Shown: positions 32,402 to 43,058, counted from the stretch's first letter. The stretch: 64,000 nucleotides of DNA from Enterococcus canis NBRC 100695 (GCF_001544375.1 NZ_BCQJ01000012.1:1-64000), one strand, 5' to 3'. Numbers and translations are program-made. Notes: a model not told the origin generated them from the sequence alone.

Positions 32402-35068
32402 TTAAAGTTTTTCAATAGCATCATGAACACGTTGACTATTCCTCAAGTCATCAAATTTAAAGAAACTGTTAATGCGATCAAGATATTTACTTTCAATTTT
32501 CAACTCATTATCAGTAACAAGAGACTTGATATAATTCACAAGATTATTGTCATCATCAAAAATCGGGCCAAATCCATCTGTATGATAATCAAAGTAACCA
32601 GACTCATTATCCCAATTTCCATTATCAAAATGATAGTATGCAATTGGTTTCCTCATATATGAGAAATCAAAAAATACTGATGAATAATCGGTAATCAACA
32701 AATCCGCATCTTTTAAAAGTTTACTATAGCTTTCATCATATTCTGGAACAATGATATCCGCTAAATCAAAGTCAGATAATTGTTGCCTAATAGATGGGTG
32801 AGGTACAAAAACTAGAGTATACCCATTAGCTTTACAAAAACGTCTTAAATTTTCATTATTTAGGAGTTTATTCCATTTCATATAGAATTGACTCTCCTTA
32901 AATTTATCAAAATATGGTCTTGCCGAGATTGTATCATCATAATCTGCTACAATCCCTTGTCTCCAAGTAGGCATTATTACTATTTGCTTTTTGGTATCCT
33001 GTTTTGATAATCTGTCATAACGTGGAAACCCTGTCAAAACAACTTCATTATTGATGAATTGATACTCTGAATCGTTTATGGATTTGTATTCTGGAATGCC
33101 CGCAGTAATAAATAAAGCAAAATTTTTGTCAGTTTTCTTTAGCCAATGAGACATGTTGTCTTTCGTAATTCCATGTTGAAGAAAAATATATCTAAAATCT
33201 TTCATATCCTTAACATATTCTTCAAGACCATATGGCAGTTGATAAATAAATTTATCAGCATGTGAGCTGATTAGCTTGTCAGCTGTTAGAAGTGAAATAA
33301 GATGCTTTTTGCTGTGATAATTAATAAGTTTAAAGTTTTTATGTTTTAACCTTAGACTATCCTCTACTGATCGGTCTATAACGAAGTTTATATCCTTATT
33401 TTTCGCGTGCTGTTGATAAAACTGATATAAAACTTCAGCATTATCGTCCGCCTTATCAATTCTATCCATAAACAAATACGTCTTTCTATTTTTAAAATGA
33501 GTTTTTACACGAGCAATAATCCGCAATCCCGAAATCTTTAAGGCTTGCTTTTTCCCTTTTTTCTTAGAAATCATTTTAAAAATTTTCGATTCATTTTTTA
33601 AAATATTAGTAATTGAATTCTCCATAAAATAGAAATAATTTTTCTTTTTTGAATATTTCATAATTATCTTGTTCTCTAGAATATAGTAATAATTATCATT
33701 ATTATTGGAAAACTTGCTAGCTTGACCATCAAAACTAATAGATGCTGACGTTTTTTTACCATTATTAGAAACAAAAAAGCGGATTTTTCTCCCGATTTTG
33801 AAATCTTCTATTGGTATTTCAACTATAAAACCTTTCGCTTTATGAACTACTTTCCCCATTACACTACTTTTTTTATCTGGATAAGGAAAATTAGAAACAA
33901 CTATTTCCTTCCCATTAAACTTACAAATGATACTAATATCAGTATTGGTAAATTCATTATTACAATATCCAGTAATTTTTAAACTACCATTTCTAGCCTC
34001 AATTATACTAAGATGGAGCTTAGTCTGATTCAAATCTATTATTCGTTTTCCCGTTGCATCAAACAGTGTTTGGTTTTCCTCGCCATCATCAAGGAAGAAC
34101 ATATCTTCTTCTATATTTTCAATAAATCCTTCTCTTTTTATCCTTAAAATTGCTTTCTTCTGATAATAGTTCAGATATCTTTGGGCATTAATAATGTCAT
34201 CATCTATTCTCAATAATACTTCTTGTAATAGTTGTTCAAATTCTGTTTCCTTTAAAAATTCAGGATAATGTTTTAATCTTAGACGCCATTGTAAATCATA
34301 CATTACAAGAAATTGTAAATATTTTGGTACTTCTGTTTCTGAGTATTTATTGAGCTTCTGTAGAAGATAGTCTTTAATAAAAGGTATAAAATAGTCATAT
34401 GAATCATAGCCACCTTGTAATGCTGAATTTCCAGCATACCTTTTTCTGTACCAATAAATTGTATTAGGAAGTACACCATATCTCCCGTTCTCCAAAATAA
34501 TATCAGTTAAAACAGAAGCATCTTCACCAAACTTCTGCCCCACTGGAAACCTACGCTTTAAAAAGGCGCTTGATCTTATAAATGCAGAACTTGACGATAA
34601 CAAAATACAGTCGAAATCTCTTTCAACATCTATTATGGCTCCACGTTTGAATTTATAATTCAGCATATGTTCGCCTGTTTGTGCTTCAAAAAAGTGAAGA
34701 GGTAAACATACTAAATTTATTTCTTTATAAAAATTGAAGAAGTCCTTTACCTTTTCTAACGCGCTAAGATCCATAACATCATCTGGATCCATAAAATTAA
34801 CAATATCGCCAGTAACTACTTCTAGGCCTCTATTTCTAGCAACACTTACTCCAGCATTTTCTTGTTCTATATACTTAACGTTAAGAGGGAATTCTTTTTG
34901 ATATTTGCGACAAATTTCTCCAGAATTATCAGGACTCCCATCGTTGACTAGAATTAGTTCAACGTTTTTTTGAAAGTCAACTGTTTGATTGATTATGCTT
35001 TGAATCGCTTCATCCAGGTACTCTTCAACATTATAAATTGCCATAACTATAGAAATTCTTAAACTCAT
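32402..35068 (-). CDS. Fusion of GT-A glycosyltransferase and CDP-glycerol/ribitol-type poly(polyol phosphate) transferase
   Basis: Residues ~1-230 are a family 2 GT-A transferase with SIVMAIYNVEEYLDEAIQSI, LVNDGSPDN and the metal-binding NFMDPDDVMD. A linker and a beta region (~345-450) follow. Residues ~540-888 are a TagB/TagF-like GT-B domain with FLQHGITKDNM, TGFPRYDRL, MPTWRQG, FVPHPSIRQ and LLITDYSSVFFDFSYM. The protein probably adds a sugar and a polyol-phosphate unit during teichoic acid growth on the cytoplasmic membrane face. It overlaps or nearly touches the next gene upstream (one base apart), so they are coupled. The exact polyol is unknown. Confidence 0.85.
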   Translation of the reverse strand: MSLRISIVMAIYNVEEYLDEAIQSIINQTVDFQKNVELILVNDGSPDNSGEICRKYQKEFPLNVKYIEQENAGVSVARNRGLEVVTGDIVNFMDPDDVMDLSALEKVKDFFNFYKEINLVCLPLHFFEAQTGEHMLNYKFKRGAIIDVERDFDCILLSSSSAFIRSSAFLKRRFPVGQKFGEDASVLTDIILENGRYGVLPNTIYWYRKRYAGNSALQGGYDSYDYFIPFIKDYLLQKLNKYSETEVPKYLQFLVMYDLQWRLRLKHYPEFLKETEFEQLLQEVLLRIDDDIINAQRYLNYYQKKAILRIKREGFIENIEEDMFFLDDGEENQTLFDATGKRIIDLNQTKLHLSIIEARNGSLKITGYCNNEFTNTDISIICKFNGKEIVVSNFPYPDKKSSVMGKVVHKAKGFIVEIPIEDFKIGRKIRFFVSNNGKKTSASISFDGQASKFSNNNDNYYYILENKIIMKYSKKKNYFYFMENSITNILKNESKIFKMISKKKGKKQALKISGLRIIARVKTHFKNRKTYLFMDRIDKADDNAEVLYQFYQQHAKNKDINFVIDRSVEDSLRLKHKNFKLINYHSKKHLISLLTADKLISSHADKFIYQLPYGLEEYVKDMKDFRYIFLQHGITKDNMSHWLKKTDKNFALFITAGIPEYKSINDSEYQFINNEVVLTGFPRYDRLSKQDTKKQIVIMPTWRQGIVADYDDTISARPYFDKFKESQFYMKWNKLLNNENLRRFCKANGYTLVFVPHPSIRQQLSDFDLADIIVPEYDESYSKLLKDADLLITDYSSVFFDFSYMRKPIAYYHFDNGNWDNESGYFDYHTDGFGPIFDDDNNLVNYIKSLVTDNELKIESKYLDRINSFFKFDDLRNSQRVHDAIEKL

Positions 35069-35069
35069 A

Positions 35070-37559
35070 TTACAATTTCACTCTCATTCCACTTTTAATT
35101 TTTACATATATTGCTAAAACAATAGGATTATTCTTCAACTTACTTTTAACAATTTCAAAAAACTTAATTTTATCTCGTTCATAGACAATGGAATTATAAA
35201 TTCTATAACTATTACGTGAATCAATATATTTTAGATACTTATTCTTATCTATTTGCGGAATTTGTGAAAAATCAGTTTGCGAAGTCACTAATTCCAAAAA
35301 ACTATTTGAATCAAGAGCTACTTTTTCAGCAAGTTCTGTCTTCAAATCCATATAAGCGCCCTGACACTCCATATACTGCTCCTGATCAAACTGAAAGAAT
35401 ACCACCGGGATATCCTGATAAAGAGCTTCCCAGGCTACACTAGAATAATCAGTAATTAGTAATGAACTTTGGCGAATTAGTTTATTAACGGGCTCTTCGC
35501 CAAACTTCAATAGCCGGATATTCGGGCTAGGACTTTCAAAAAGACCCACGAATTCAATAAATTTGGGATGGAGATAAAAGTTTAGTGTCCAATTTCCCGT
35601 TTCCAGATAATGGATTAGTTTTTCGGAATGTAAGACTTTACTGTATTCCTGATAATAATCAGAAGCTAAAAACTCTTCTGGCGTAACTTCTTCCAACCAG
35701 TTACGCCAAGTCGGCATAAACATGATTGAATGATCTTTGATCTTTTTTTCCTCGTATAAGGCATCCCAGCGAGCCAGACCGGTAACAATCACGCGCTCTT
35801 CCTCATAGCCAAGATTCTGCATCACGATTTCCTTTTCAAAATCAGAGGACGTCACAAATAGCCGGGCATCATTCATCCCATTTGCATCAAAGGTACTATC
35901 AATGCGCTTCAATCCTAAAACTCCATGTTGCAAGAACACATATGGTTTAGCATTTAGTGCTGGACGAATAAAGCCTTTGGACACACGCCAAGCAAAGCCA
36001 TGCCCCTTCGCTTCTGAGGAAACGATCATTTGACAAGCTAACAGATAGAATAGATGCTTCACTGACATGAATTTCAATACACGCTTTTCCATCCCTGCCA
36101 GGCGTTTGTAATCTTCGGAATCCTCGCGAATTACATAGTAAACTTTTTGTTCGGGATGCTTTTCAAAACAGTATTTAAAGAAGTAATAAGAATTATCCTG
36201 TGCCGTCTCCGACATTTTCTCATGCATCAGCCAAATTTTTCGATTCCAAAAGAGCCAACCGAAGAAAAAGTGGAGTATTACTGCGATATACTCGTTACGT
36301 TTGTACTTTCGAGCCTCAAATTCTCCCCGCAGACGGTAATTGAGGCTAAACCCATTGGCAATTGTTATATATGGGACTAGAAAATGACCGTCTTCAAAAT
36401 TATATTCATTATGATTTAGCAGATACTGCAGACGCAAACGGATTCGCAAACGGTAATTGGTGATACGAATTTCATAGGTCTCATTTTTAGTATTTTCCAC
36501 CATCAAATAAGCATCCCAATAAAACTGATCCCATTCTTCTGTTCTTACATCTAATTGGAAAGAAAACAGTAATAATTCGCCTTTTTCCTGTACCGCCGTA
36601 ATGGGTACAACGATGGCCTGTTCGGCGGTTCCTTTTCGTAAGCGCCAGATCATACCGCTAGCTTTCAAGTTAGCCGCTTTCTTTAAAGCGACAGTGTACT
36701 GCATTTTCCCATCTTTAAAGTTTAAGCGTTGTAATGTCGCTTCTTCATCTAAAGATTCATTCATGATTTTTTCTAACGTGTTATAGATAAAGGATAATTG
36801 CCCTGCTTTTGTACTATAAACTGCTAAATATTGTGTTTCGTCTTTTATTTCTACAGGTTCAAAATAACGCGAGCTAGGTGAGCGATGAATAAAATCGCGC
36901 GAAACGATTGGCCGAAGCTCCTCTTCGCTGATTTGCAAAAAGAAGTCCAAGCGGTACCCATTAAACATCACGTCTTTATGCTGAGTAATTGGCAGACGCA
37001 AGCGCCACAAAGGACCAAACTTTTCTACGGCATATTGGAACGGGTATAGAGTAGCTGCTTTTCGACGCTTGGCTACTAAATTCTCTTGGAACAACGCCAA
37101 CTGATCATCTAGTAGATAAAACTCGATGGTTGCTTCATTTTGAGTCAAATGAAGAACCTCGATTTTTTGGCTAGCCTCAGTATTCGTGGATTTTAATCGC
37201 AAATGCTCTTTTTCAGTTGCCAAAAGATAGTGCCCACTTGGTAGTGTCAAAATTGAAGGATGATGACCAATTTTTACTCCTTGATTTACGTAGGAAATAG
37301 ACCTTCCATTCAGCAGTAAGGCTGTCGAAAGGTCTGTATGGTTAATATGTACGGAGGAACAATCAAACAATAAGTATAATTGTTCCTCATTTTTATTCGT
37401 AATCCAGACTTTTTCCGCAAGAACTTGCGAATTGGCAATTGTGAGCGTATAGGCCACATCATTAGTTGATTGTGGTTTGAGTATCAAATGGTCATTGTAC
37501 GCAAAATTGTACGTGACCGTAACTGTTTCTTCTTTTCCCAACGTTGTCGCCCCCAACAA
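35070..37559 (-). CDS. TagF-like CDP-glycerol glycerophosphotransferase with large N-terminal beta domain
   Basis: The C-terminal ~380 residues carry the poly(glycerol/ribitol phosphate) polymerase signatures FLQHGVLGLKRIDS, VTGLARWDALYEEKK, MFMPTWRNWLEEV, FYLHPKF and LLITDYSSVAWEALYQDIPVV. Amphipathic residues near 430-455 (FFFGWLFWNRKIWLM) would hold it to the membrane. The first ~420 residues are beta-rich with repeated aromatic-Leu-Asn patterns and match no family I can name; they may be a substrate or regulatory domain. Total length (829) fits large teichoic acid polymerases. The start is uncertain: TTG codons at 37559, 37556 and 37541 are all possible. It follows tagG by five bases. Confidence 0.82.
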   Translation of the reverse strand: MLGATTLGKEETVTVTYNFAYNDHLILKPQSTNDVAYTLTIANSQVLAEKVWITNKNEEQLYLLFDCSSVHINHTDLSTALLLNGRSISYVNQGVKIGHHPSILTLPSGHYLLATEKEHLRLKSTNTEASQKIEVLHLTQNEATIEFYLLDDQLALFQENLVAKRRKAATLYPFQYAVEKFGPLWRLRLPITQHKDVMFNGYRLDFFLQISEEELRPIVSRDFIHRSPSSRYFEPVEIKDETQYLAVYSTKAGQLSFIYNTLEKIMNESLDEEATLQRLNFKDGKMQYTVALKKAANLKASGMIWRLRKGTAEQAIVVPITAVQEKGELLLFSFQLDVRTEEWDQFYWDAYLMVENTKNETYEIRITNYRLRIRLRLQYLLNHNEYNFEDGHFLVPYITIANGFSLNYRLRGEFEARKYKRNEYIAVILHFFFGWLFWNRKIWLMHEKMSETAQDNSYYFFKYCFEKHPEQKVYYVIREDSEDYKRLAGMEKRVLKFMSVKHLFYLLACQMIVSSEAKGHGFAWRVSKGFIRPALNAKPYVFLQHGVLGLKRIDSTFDANGMNDARLFVTSSDFEKEIVMQNLGYEEERVIVTGLARWDALYEEKKIKDHSIMFMPTWRNWLEEVTPEEFLASDYYQEYSKVLHSEKLIHYLETGNWTLNFYLHPKFIEFVGLFESPSPNIRLLKFGEEPVNKLIRQSSLLITDYSSVAWEALYQDIPVVFFQFDQEQYMECQGAYMDLKTELAEKVALDSNSFLELVTSQTDFSQIPQIDKNKYLKYIDSRNSYRIYNSIVYERDKIKFFEIVKSKLKNNPIVLAIYVKIKSGMRVKL

Positions 37560-37564
37560 ATACT

Positions 37565-38374
37565 TTAAATAAAATCAACAAACCGTGCGCGGAATTTCAT
37601 GTGCAAGTGACACCCAATGACTAACACCAACAGCGTCAAGCTCCAAAAAACGATGGTGTATTCCGGCTTTTCCCAAAAGCCGCGCTGGTATAAGAAGGAG
37701 TCCCGAAAGCCTTCAATAATGTAATAGAACGGATTGAATTTCAAAATTCGTACTAACATCACAGGCAATCCGCGGCCATCCAAATCCCAAATAGGACCTG
37801 ATACGTAGAACAAGAGTCTCATAATCGACTGTAATGCGATATGATAATCACGTACTAGTACAGTGATTGTTGAATTTAGCACTCCGAATGCAAATAGAAA
37901 AACAAACATACAGAAGAAGTAATAGAATCCTTGTAGCCAGAAAACGGTTGGCATATGCCCAAAATTAAGCATGGTTAAAATCACAATGACAACCATTGGC
38001 AAATAAGAAGACAAATTACTTACAATATTGATGGTGGGTAATGCACTAACGGGAAACTTCATCTTGGCTACCATGCCGACTTGGCGATAGATACTATTTG
38101 ACGCACCCATTACAGATGAATTGATATAAAACCACTGAATGATTCCCACCAGCATCCAGACAATAAACTCAAACCCGTTCATTTTGCGGCCTTGATTCAT
38201 CCCTAGTCCAAATACTAGGTAATAAATCCCCACTTGGATTGCCGGATTCAAGATTTGCCAAGCTAATCCTAGGTAGTGACTCTGATAGGTTGCCTTATCT
38301 TCATAGCGCGACATCCGAAAAATAATGCCTGCGCTGCTAAATTGCTCTTTAATAACAGCTAAAACTTCTCTCAA
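37565..38374 (-). CDS. tagG: Teichoic acid ABC exporter, permease subunit
   Basis: A 269-residue ABC-2 type permease with six hydrophobic segments, including FEFIVWMLVGIIQWFYINSS and the family pattern YIIEGFRDSFLYQRGFW near the C-terminus. With TagH it moves undecaprenyl-linked teichoic acid across the membrane. A TTG start at 38374 is preceded by AAAAGGGG. It lies 28 bases downstream of the ATPase gene and directly before the polymerase genes. Confidence 0.93.
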   Translation of the reverse strand: MREVLAVIKEQFSSAGIIFRMSRYEDKATYQSHYLGLAWQILNPAIQVGIYYLVFGLGMNQGRKMNGFEFIVWMLVGIIQWFYINSSVMGASNSIYRQVGMVAKMKFPVSALPTINIVSNLSSYLPMVVIVILTMLNFGHMPTVFWLQGFYYFFCMFVFLFAFGVLNSTITVLVRDYHIALQSIMRLLFYVSGPIWDLDGRGLPVMLVRILKFNPFYYIIEGFRDSFLYQRGFWEKPEYTIVFWSLTLLVLVIGCHLHMKFRARFVDFI

Positions 38375-38402
38375 AACAAAAAGCCCCTTTTCTACTGAAT
38401 AC

Positions 38403-39476
38403 TCATCTTAAAAAGAATTTGAAAATCTTCGAGAATGATTTTGCCACAAATTCGATTGGGTGATGTAAGACATACATGGCAGAATGCCCTTGGAAATTCG
38501 CCAACATCAAAGCAAGGATGATAATAAGCAATGCAATCGCCAAAATTCTAGTTGGCCAGGTCATGCGATCCCCAATAGTGGATTTTTTCAATTCTTGATC
38601 AAGTGTGTTCAAATCAAGTGAAGTCCCACTTTCTTCCGATTCCTTGACGGTTCTTTCTCTAAGCGCATCTAATGTAAATGCTTTTTGTTTTTCTTTCCAA
38701 TCATTTTGATATTTCTTTTGATATTCCTTGGTTTGCTTTTTGAACCAGCCAGTAAATTTTTTATATTCAGCTAAAATTTCATCGGTGGGTCCAAATTGAC
38801 GTAGTTCGCCATAATGCATCCACATCGTTTTATCGCAGAGCATTTCAATTTGTCCTAAAGAGTGGCTGACAAAGAAGATTGTTTTCCCTTCTGCCTTGAA
38901 CTCCATGATCTTATCGACACATTTTTGATAGAAGGTTTCATCCCCTACTGACAATGCCTCATCGATAATCAAAATGTCAGGATTGTTATGAACTGCAATC
39001 GCAAATCCTAGGCGCGATTTCATCCCGCTAGAATAACTCTTAACTGGTTGATTGATAAAATCACCTAAATCGGCAAAAGCGACGATATCGTCCATCTTTT
39101 CATCGATTTCTTTGTTCGTCATACCGCTCATCAAACCTTTAAGACGAATATTCTCCAGTCCAGTCAGTTGATTTTTTAAGCCTGCACCAATTGCAATGAT
39201 AGAAGTATCACCATTTACTTCCATTGTGCCAGAGGTAGCAGGGATAATCCCTGAAATCACATTCGATAATGTAGATTTACCCGAACCATTGATCCCAATG
39301 ATCCCAATTGACTCGCCGGCTTTCACTTCAAAACTGATACCTTTTAAAGACCAGAAAGAAGGGATATCTTTGCGGTAAAATTTAAATAAGGCTTTTACCT
39401 TATCCGATTTTTTCTTATATAAGTCGTATTCCTTCGTTACTAAGGTACCGCGGACTTTTACATCTGTTGTTTCCAT
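38403..39476 (-). CDS. tagH: Teichoic acid ABC exporter, ATP-binding subunit
   Basis: The 357-residue protein has the ABC ATPase domain (~1-240) with Walker [10 protein letters not shown], signature [13 protein letters not shown], Walker [13 protein letters not shown] and switch His in FFVSHS. The C-terminal extension has a charged coiled stretch and one membrane segment (about 310-330), typical of TagH. It energises export of wall teichoic acid together with TagG. ATG at 39476 follows AGGATGAGAG. It is the first gene of the run tagH-tagG-polymerase-GT fusion. Confidence 0.95.
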   Translation of the reverse strand: METTDVKVRGTLVTKEYDLYKKKSDKVKALFKFYRKDIPSFWSLKGISFEVKAGESIGIIGINGSGKSTLSNVISGIIPATSGTMEVNGDTSIIAIGAGLKNQLTGLENIRLKGLMSGMTNKEIDEKMDDIVAFADLGDFINQPVKSYSSGMKSRLGFAIAVHNNPDILIIDEALSVGDETFYQKCVDKIMEFKAEGKTIFFVSHSLGQIEMLCDKTMWMHYGELRQFGPTDEILAEYKKFTGWFKKQTKEYQKKYQNDWKEKQKAFTLDALRERTVKESEESGTSLDLNTLDQELKKSTIGDRMTWPTRILAIALLIIILALMLANFQGHSAMYVLHHPIEFVAKSFSKIFKFFLR

Positions 39477-39621
39477 GCTCTCATCCTATCTCTCTAGAAT
39501 AGCGGTTTAAACACATTGTGTTATAAAACACATAAAATCACTCACAATCAAATATATCATATTCAAGCAAGAGAAAAAAGCAAATTTCATATTTGTAAAA
39601 TGCTTGAAATAATACAAAAAA

Positions 39622-39653
39622 AGCGTGAATTATACCTTCGTATTTTTCACACT
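39622..39653 (-). terminator. Intrinsic terminator of the paired PTPS-related genes
   Basis: The stem AGCGTGAA / TTCACACT (one G-U pair) is followed on the minus strand by TTTTTTT. It lies about 15 bases past the stop and separates this pair from tagH. Confidence 0.7.
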
Positions 39654-39667
39654 TTTTCGGTTTATCT

Positions 39668-41326
39668 TTATTTTTTGACGTTTCTTCCCCGCCAAGCATA
39701 GCCAAACAGGCCAATAATTGTTCCAAAACTAACCAACCATGAGAGCTTGTATAGTAATGGCAAGCGATTACCCACTTTTACTAGGTACTTTCCTGGCGGC
39801 AGTTTGACTTCTACTGTTCCTCTAAAAGAAGGCTGCCACGCTACTTTTTTACCATTTGCATAAACCCACATATGGCGGTAAGCAAAGACCGGAAAATCCA
39901 CCACCGTACTGCTCTTTAGATTGAAATCATACGTATAATAAGTATTTTCGTATTCTCGTTTCACACTGCCACGTATGCCGTCCATTAGAACATGATGCTT
40001 ATAAATCGACCGAAAATGCGGCTCTGCCTTTGCTGGCATGTAATCCGTGTTGAGTTTTTTAGATAGAATATCTTCATAGGTATCTTTATTTAAGTCATAA
40101 TAACGGCCATCAGTGGTCAAAGTTTGATTATATGCAAATAGCTCTTGCGCGGCCTGAAAATGAAGTCCCAGGCCAATGACGAAAATTGCACTAAGAAAAC
40201 CAATCTGCCAATTATGTTTTTTAAAGTAAGCTGGTACGATTTCACTAACAGCTACAGCAAAGAAAAATACCGCAAAAGCTAGAAGTCGCCACGGAAATTG
40301 AATCAAAGCGAGCGGTGTTTCTTGGAACAGCTCCCATGGAACCGTATTAGAGGAACAAATCAACAATAAAATGCCTGCTGCATAACTGACCTGTGCCGTT
40401 CGTGTTGCGCGAAAAACGCCCGGTAACGCCGCAACCACTAATAAAAATAGAATGAAGCCTATATTAAAACGTGCGCCACCAGGTATGTACATATTCTGTA
40501 AGGTAAAACGCAACTGTTCAAGTAAAGGATAAGATCGGCCTGCCAGACTAGTTTCCATGACGCCTAACAAATCTGCCTGTAGATACTGATCTAAAAACGG
40601 CACTAAAAATCCTGCTGACAACAACACCGTCAAACCAATACTCTTCAGCCCATTCACTAATGTCTGCACCTTTTGTCGCTGCACCGGTAGTGTCATCACA
40701 TACAGAATAACTAGTAATAAAGTACTCATAAAGACAGAGAGAACATGACTATATAGAATCCCCGCCATGCCTAAGGAAAGCTGCCACCACTTACGTTTGT
40801 CACCACAAATGATTTGATAAAAGCCTAAGAAGACCAGTGGAATGAAGGTTATCGCAATCACTTCACCAATCGCTGTACGCCCAAAAAAATCCATCGCTCT
40901 AAAACCAGAAAACGTATAGATAAAACTAAAGAACAAGGCATTCAGCCGCTGTTTACGAAATTCATGATAAGCGTAATAACTGATAGCAAAGGTTATAAAC
41001 GTTACAACCATAATAAATAAATAGTAGGCAGTCAGCGGATTCGTTACCAAAAAACGCGCGGGTACAAAGAGAAACAACCATAAAAATGGATAAAAGAAAT
41101 TTACACCATAGCCAATCAAGCCAAAGGTATGATTACTCAAATAGGAGAAAGAGGGACCTTGCTGAATCTGCAAGAAAAGCTCCTCCATCCGTTCCAGGTG
41201 AAAGCGGCCATCCTGACCAACAGTGTATGCCAATTGCTGCCACGGAAAAAAAGGCAAAATGTATAGAAAAGATCCAACTAAAAATACAAACGGCAATCCC
41301 CATCGCCACACTTTTTCGTTTTTCAC
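39668..41326 (-). CDS. Polytopic membrane protein, YfhO/PTPS-related GT-C-like family (paralogue 2)
   Basis: A 552-residue protein with about 11 hydrophobic segments, an outer beta domain (~420-520) and a final membrane helix followed by a basic tail. The N-terminus has the family motif VGQDGRFHLERMEELF and the NFFYPFLWLF segment. It is closely related to the gene three bases upstream and more distantly to the one at 22606. It probably acts outside the membrane, moving sugars from undecaprenyl phosphate to a teichoic or other wall polymer. The start is a GTG at 41326 after GGGAGAG. Confidence 0.78.
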   Translation of the reverse strand: MKNEKVWRWGLPFVFLVGSFLYILPFFPWQQLAYTVGQDGRFHLERMEELFLQIQQGPSFSYLSNHTFGLIGYGVNFFYPFLWLFLFVPARFLVTNPLTAYYLFIMVVTFITFAISYYAYHEFRKQRLNALFFSFIYTFSGFRAMDFFGRTAIGEVIAITFIPLVFLGFYQIICGDKRKWWQLSLGMAGILYSHVLSVFMSTLLLVILYVMTLPVQRQKVQTLVNGLKSIGLTVLLSAGFLVPFLDQYLQADLLGVMETSLAGRSYPLLEQLRFTLQNMYIPGGARFNIGFILFLLVVAALPGVFRATRTAQVSYAAGILLLICSSNTVPWELFQETPLALIQFPWRLLAFAVFFFAVAVSEIVPAYFKKHNWQIGFLSAIFVIGLGLHFQAAQELFAYNQTLTTDGRYYDLNKDTYEDILSKKLNTDYMPAKAEPHFRSIYKHHVLMDGIRGSVKREYENTYYTYDFNLKSSTVVDFPVFAYRHMWVYANGKKVAWQPSFRGTVEVKLPPGKYLVKVGNRLPLLYKLSWLVSFGTIIGLFGYAWRGRNVKK

Positions 41327-41329
41327 TTA

Positions 41330-43000
41330 CTACTCTCCCATTCTCTTACGTTTGATGAAAATCACTAGCACACCAACTGAAATAGCGGATGCTAGCCAGG
41401 CTCCTTTGTAGAAAGCTGGTATTGGCGCTGTTACCTGAACTTTCTGCTTACCAGCCGGTGCTTCAAATGCGAGTGTCCCCCGGTCTGAGACCTGCCAATC
41501 TACTTCCTCATCATTCACCTTTATCACTTCATGCTTGTAGGCAATCAAAGGTAAATCAACCGTTGTTTTTTCAGGTAAATCAAGCTGATAAGAAATCGTA
41601 TTATGCTTGATTACTTGCGTAGCATCTGATTTCTTATTATCCAGCAATACTTGATGTCCAGCAATACTTTTCTTATTTTCATGAGAAACTTTTTTCATAT
41701 AATCGTAGTTTTTCCGCGTAGAGATGATTTTCTTATACTCAGCTCCGTCAAGAGAATAGTATTCTGGACTTTGGGTATTATCAAAATTGTATTGTCGCAT
41801 TCTTACAGCACCTACTGCATGTATGCCAACTACAAACATGGCTAACAATAGCAAACAGTATTCTCGGTTCCGAAATTTTCTCAGCAATAGACTTAAACTT
41901 TCACTACAAAAGATTGCTAAAAAGAACATTGCAAAGGCCAGAAACCGCCACGGAAATTGTATTAAAGCAATAGGGGTCGCTTGAACTAGGTGCCAAGGTA
42001 CTAAACTTGTTGAGAGAATCGTAAAGCTCAAGCCTAAAAATAGTGCAATTTTCCCACTCAAAGTGACTCTCAAAAAGAAGAATAAACTAATAAAAGTCAG
42101 AATAAGCATTATTAGACCAATATTCATGGTCCATGAAGTCGCAACAATATTATCAGTAGCTGAGTTTAGCAGCATCATCTTCAAACTGTTTACTTTTTCC
42201 GCTAACATGGGCTGATTAGCGCCTTGCGGTTGCAGCCAGAGATACTGATCAATAAAAGGGATAAAAAAGCCTAATGATAGACATAGGGTAGCAATAACTG
42301 CCTTTATAGCTGCCATTATTCTTGAAATTCGGTTACCACTGAAAATCATTCCTGCTAAAAAGAATAAGAATAGAATCATTGATGACATCAACACTGATAA
42401 TAGATGAGTATAAACCAATAAGGTCATACCGATTGTCAAAATATACCATTTTCGATAGTTATTAAAAAATAGATAATAGCCGCCTAAGAAGACTAGCGGG
42501 AAAAAAGCAAACGCGATGGCTTCCCCTAAAGCACTTCTTCCAAAAAAATCAGCTGTTCGAAAGCCTGAAAACACATAAATAAAACTGAATAACAGGGAAC
42601 GAATCTTATCCTTCGAAAATGTCCACATGCTGTAATACGCTATTAAAAATGTTGCCAAAGAAACAATAAAAATCAATATATACCAAGATATAAATGGGTT
42701 ACTAAAAAGAAAGCGAAAAGGTACTGCAACAAACAACATGAGAAAAGGATAAAAATAATTGACCCCATAGCCAATTTCGCCAAAGGTATGCATACTTAAA
42801 TACGTGTATGCTGGACCATTTTTGACTTGCTGAAATAATTCTTCAATGCGGGCTAGATGAAACCTGGCATCTTGTTCTGTCGTATAGGCCAATGATTTCC
42901 AGGGAAAATAAGGTAACAGATAAAGAAAGGAAACGAGAAAACCAATTAAAACGATGTTACGTATATTTAATTTACTTTTCTTATTTGCTAATTGATTCAT
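41330..43000 (-). CDS. Polytopic membrane protein, YfhO/PTPS-related GT-C-like family (paralogue 3)
   Basis: A 556-residue protein with the same layout as its downstream neighbour: TTEQDARFHLARIEELFQQV, GVNYFYPFLMLF, AFYVFSGFRTADFFGR-like membrane loops, an outer beta domain and a C-terminal helix. The ATG at 43000 follows TAAGGAGGATGTT; upstream codons lack a ribosome site. The two genes are three bases apart and look like a tandem duplication that has diverged. Family role is inferred as sugar transfer onto a surface polymer. Confidence 0.78.
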   Translation of the reverse strand: MNQLANKKSKLNIRNIVLIGFLVSFLYLLPYFPWKSLAYTTEQDARFHLARIEELFQQVKNGPAYTYLSMHTFGEIGYGVNYFYPFLMLFVAVPFRFLFSNPFISWYILIFIVSLATFLIAYYSMWTFSKDKIRSLLFSFIYVFSGFRTADFFGRSALGEAIAFAFFPLVFLGGYYLFFNNYRKWYILTIGMTLLVYTHLLSVLMSSMILFLFFLAGMIFSGNRISRIMAAIKAVIATLCLSLGFFIPFIDQYLWLQPQGANQPMLAEKVNSLKMMLLNSATDNIVATSWTMNIGLIMLILTFISLFFFLRVTLSGKIALFLGLSFTILSTSLVPWHLVQATPIALIQFPWRFLAFAMFFLAIFCSESLSLLLRKFRNREYCLLLLAMFVVGIHAVGAVRMRQYNFDNTQSPEYYSLDGAEYKKIISTRKNYDYMKKVSHENKKSIAGHQVLLDNKKSDATQVIKHNTISYQLDLPEKTTVDLPLIAYKHEVIKVNDEEVDWQVSDRGTLAFEAPAGKQKVQVTAPIPAFYKGAWLASAISVGVLVIFIKRKRMGE

Positions 43001-43058
43001 AACATCCTCCTTACTGCCTATTACTATACGACACTTTCCTGTTCCGCGCAAAAGGAAA

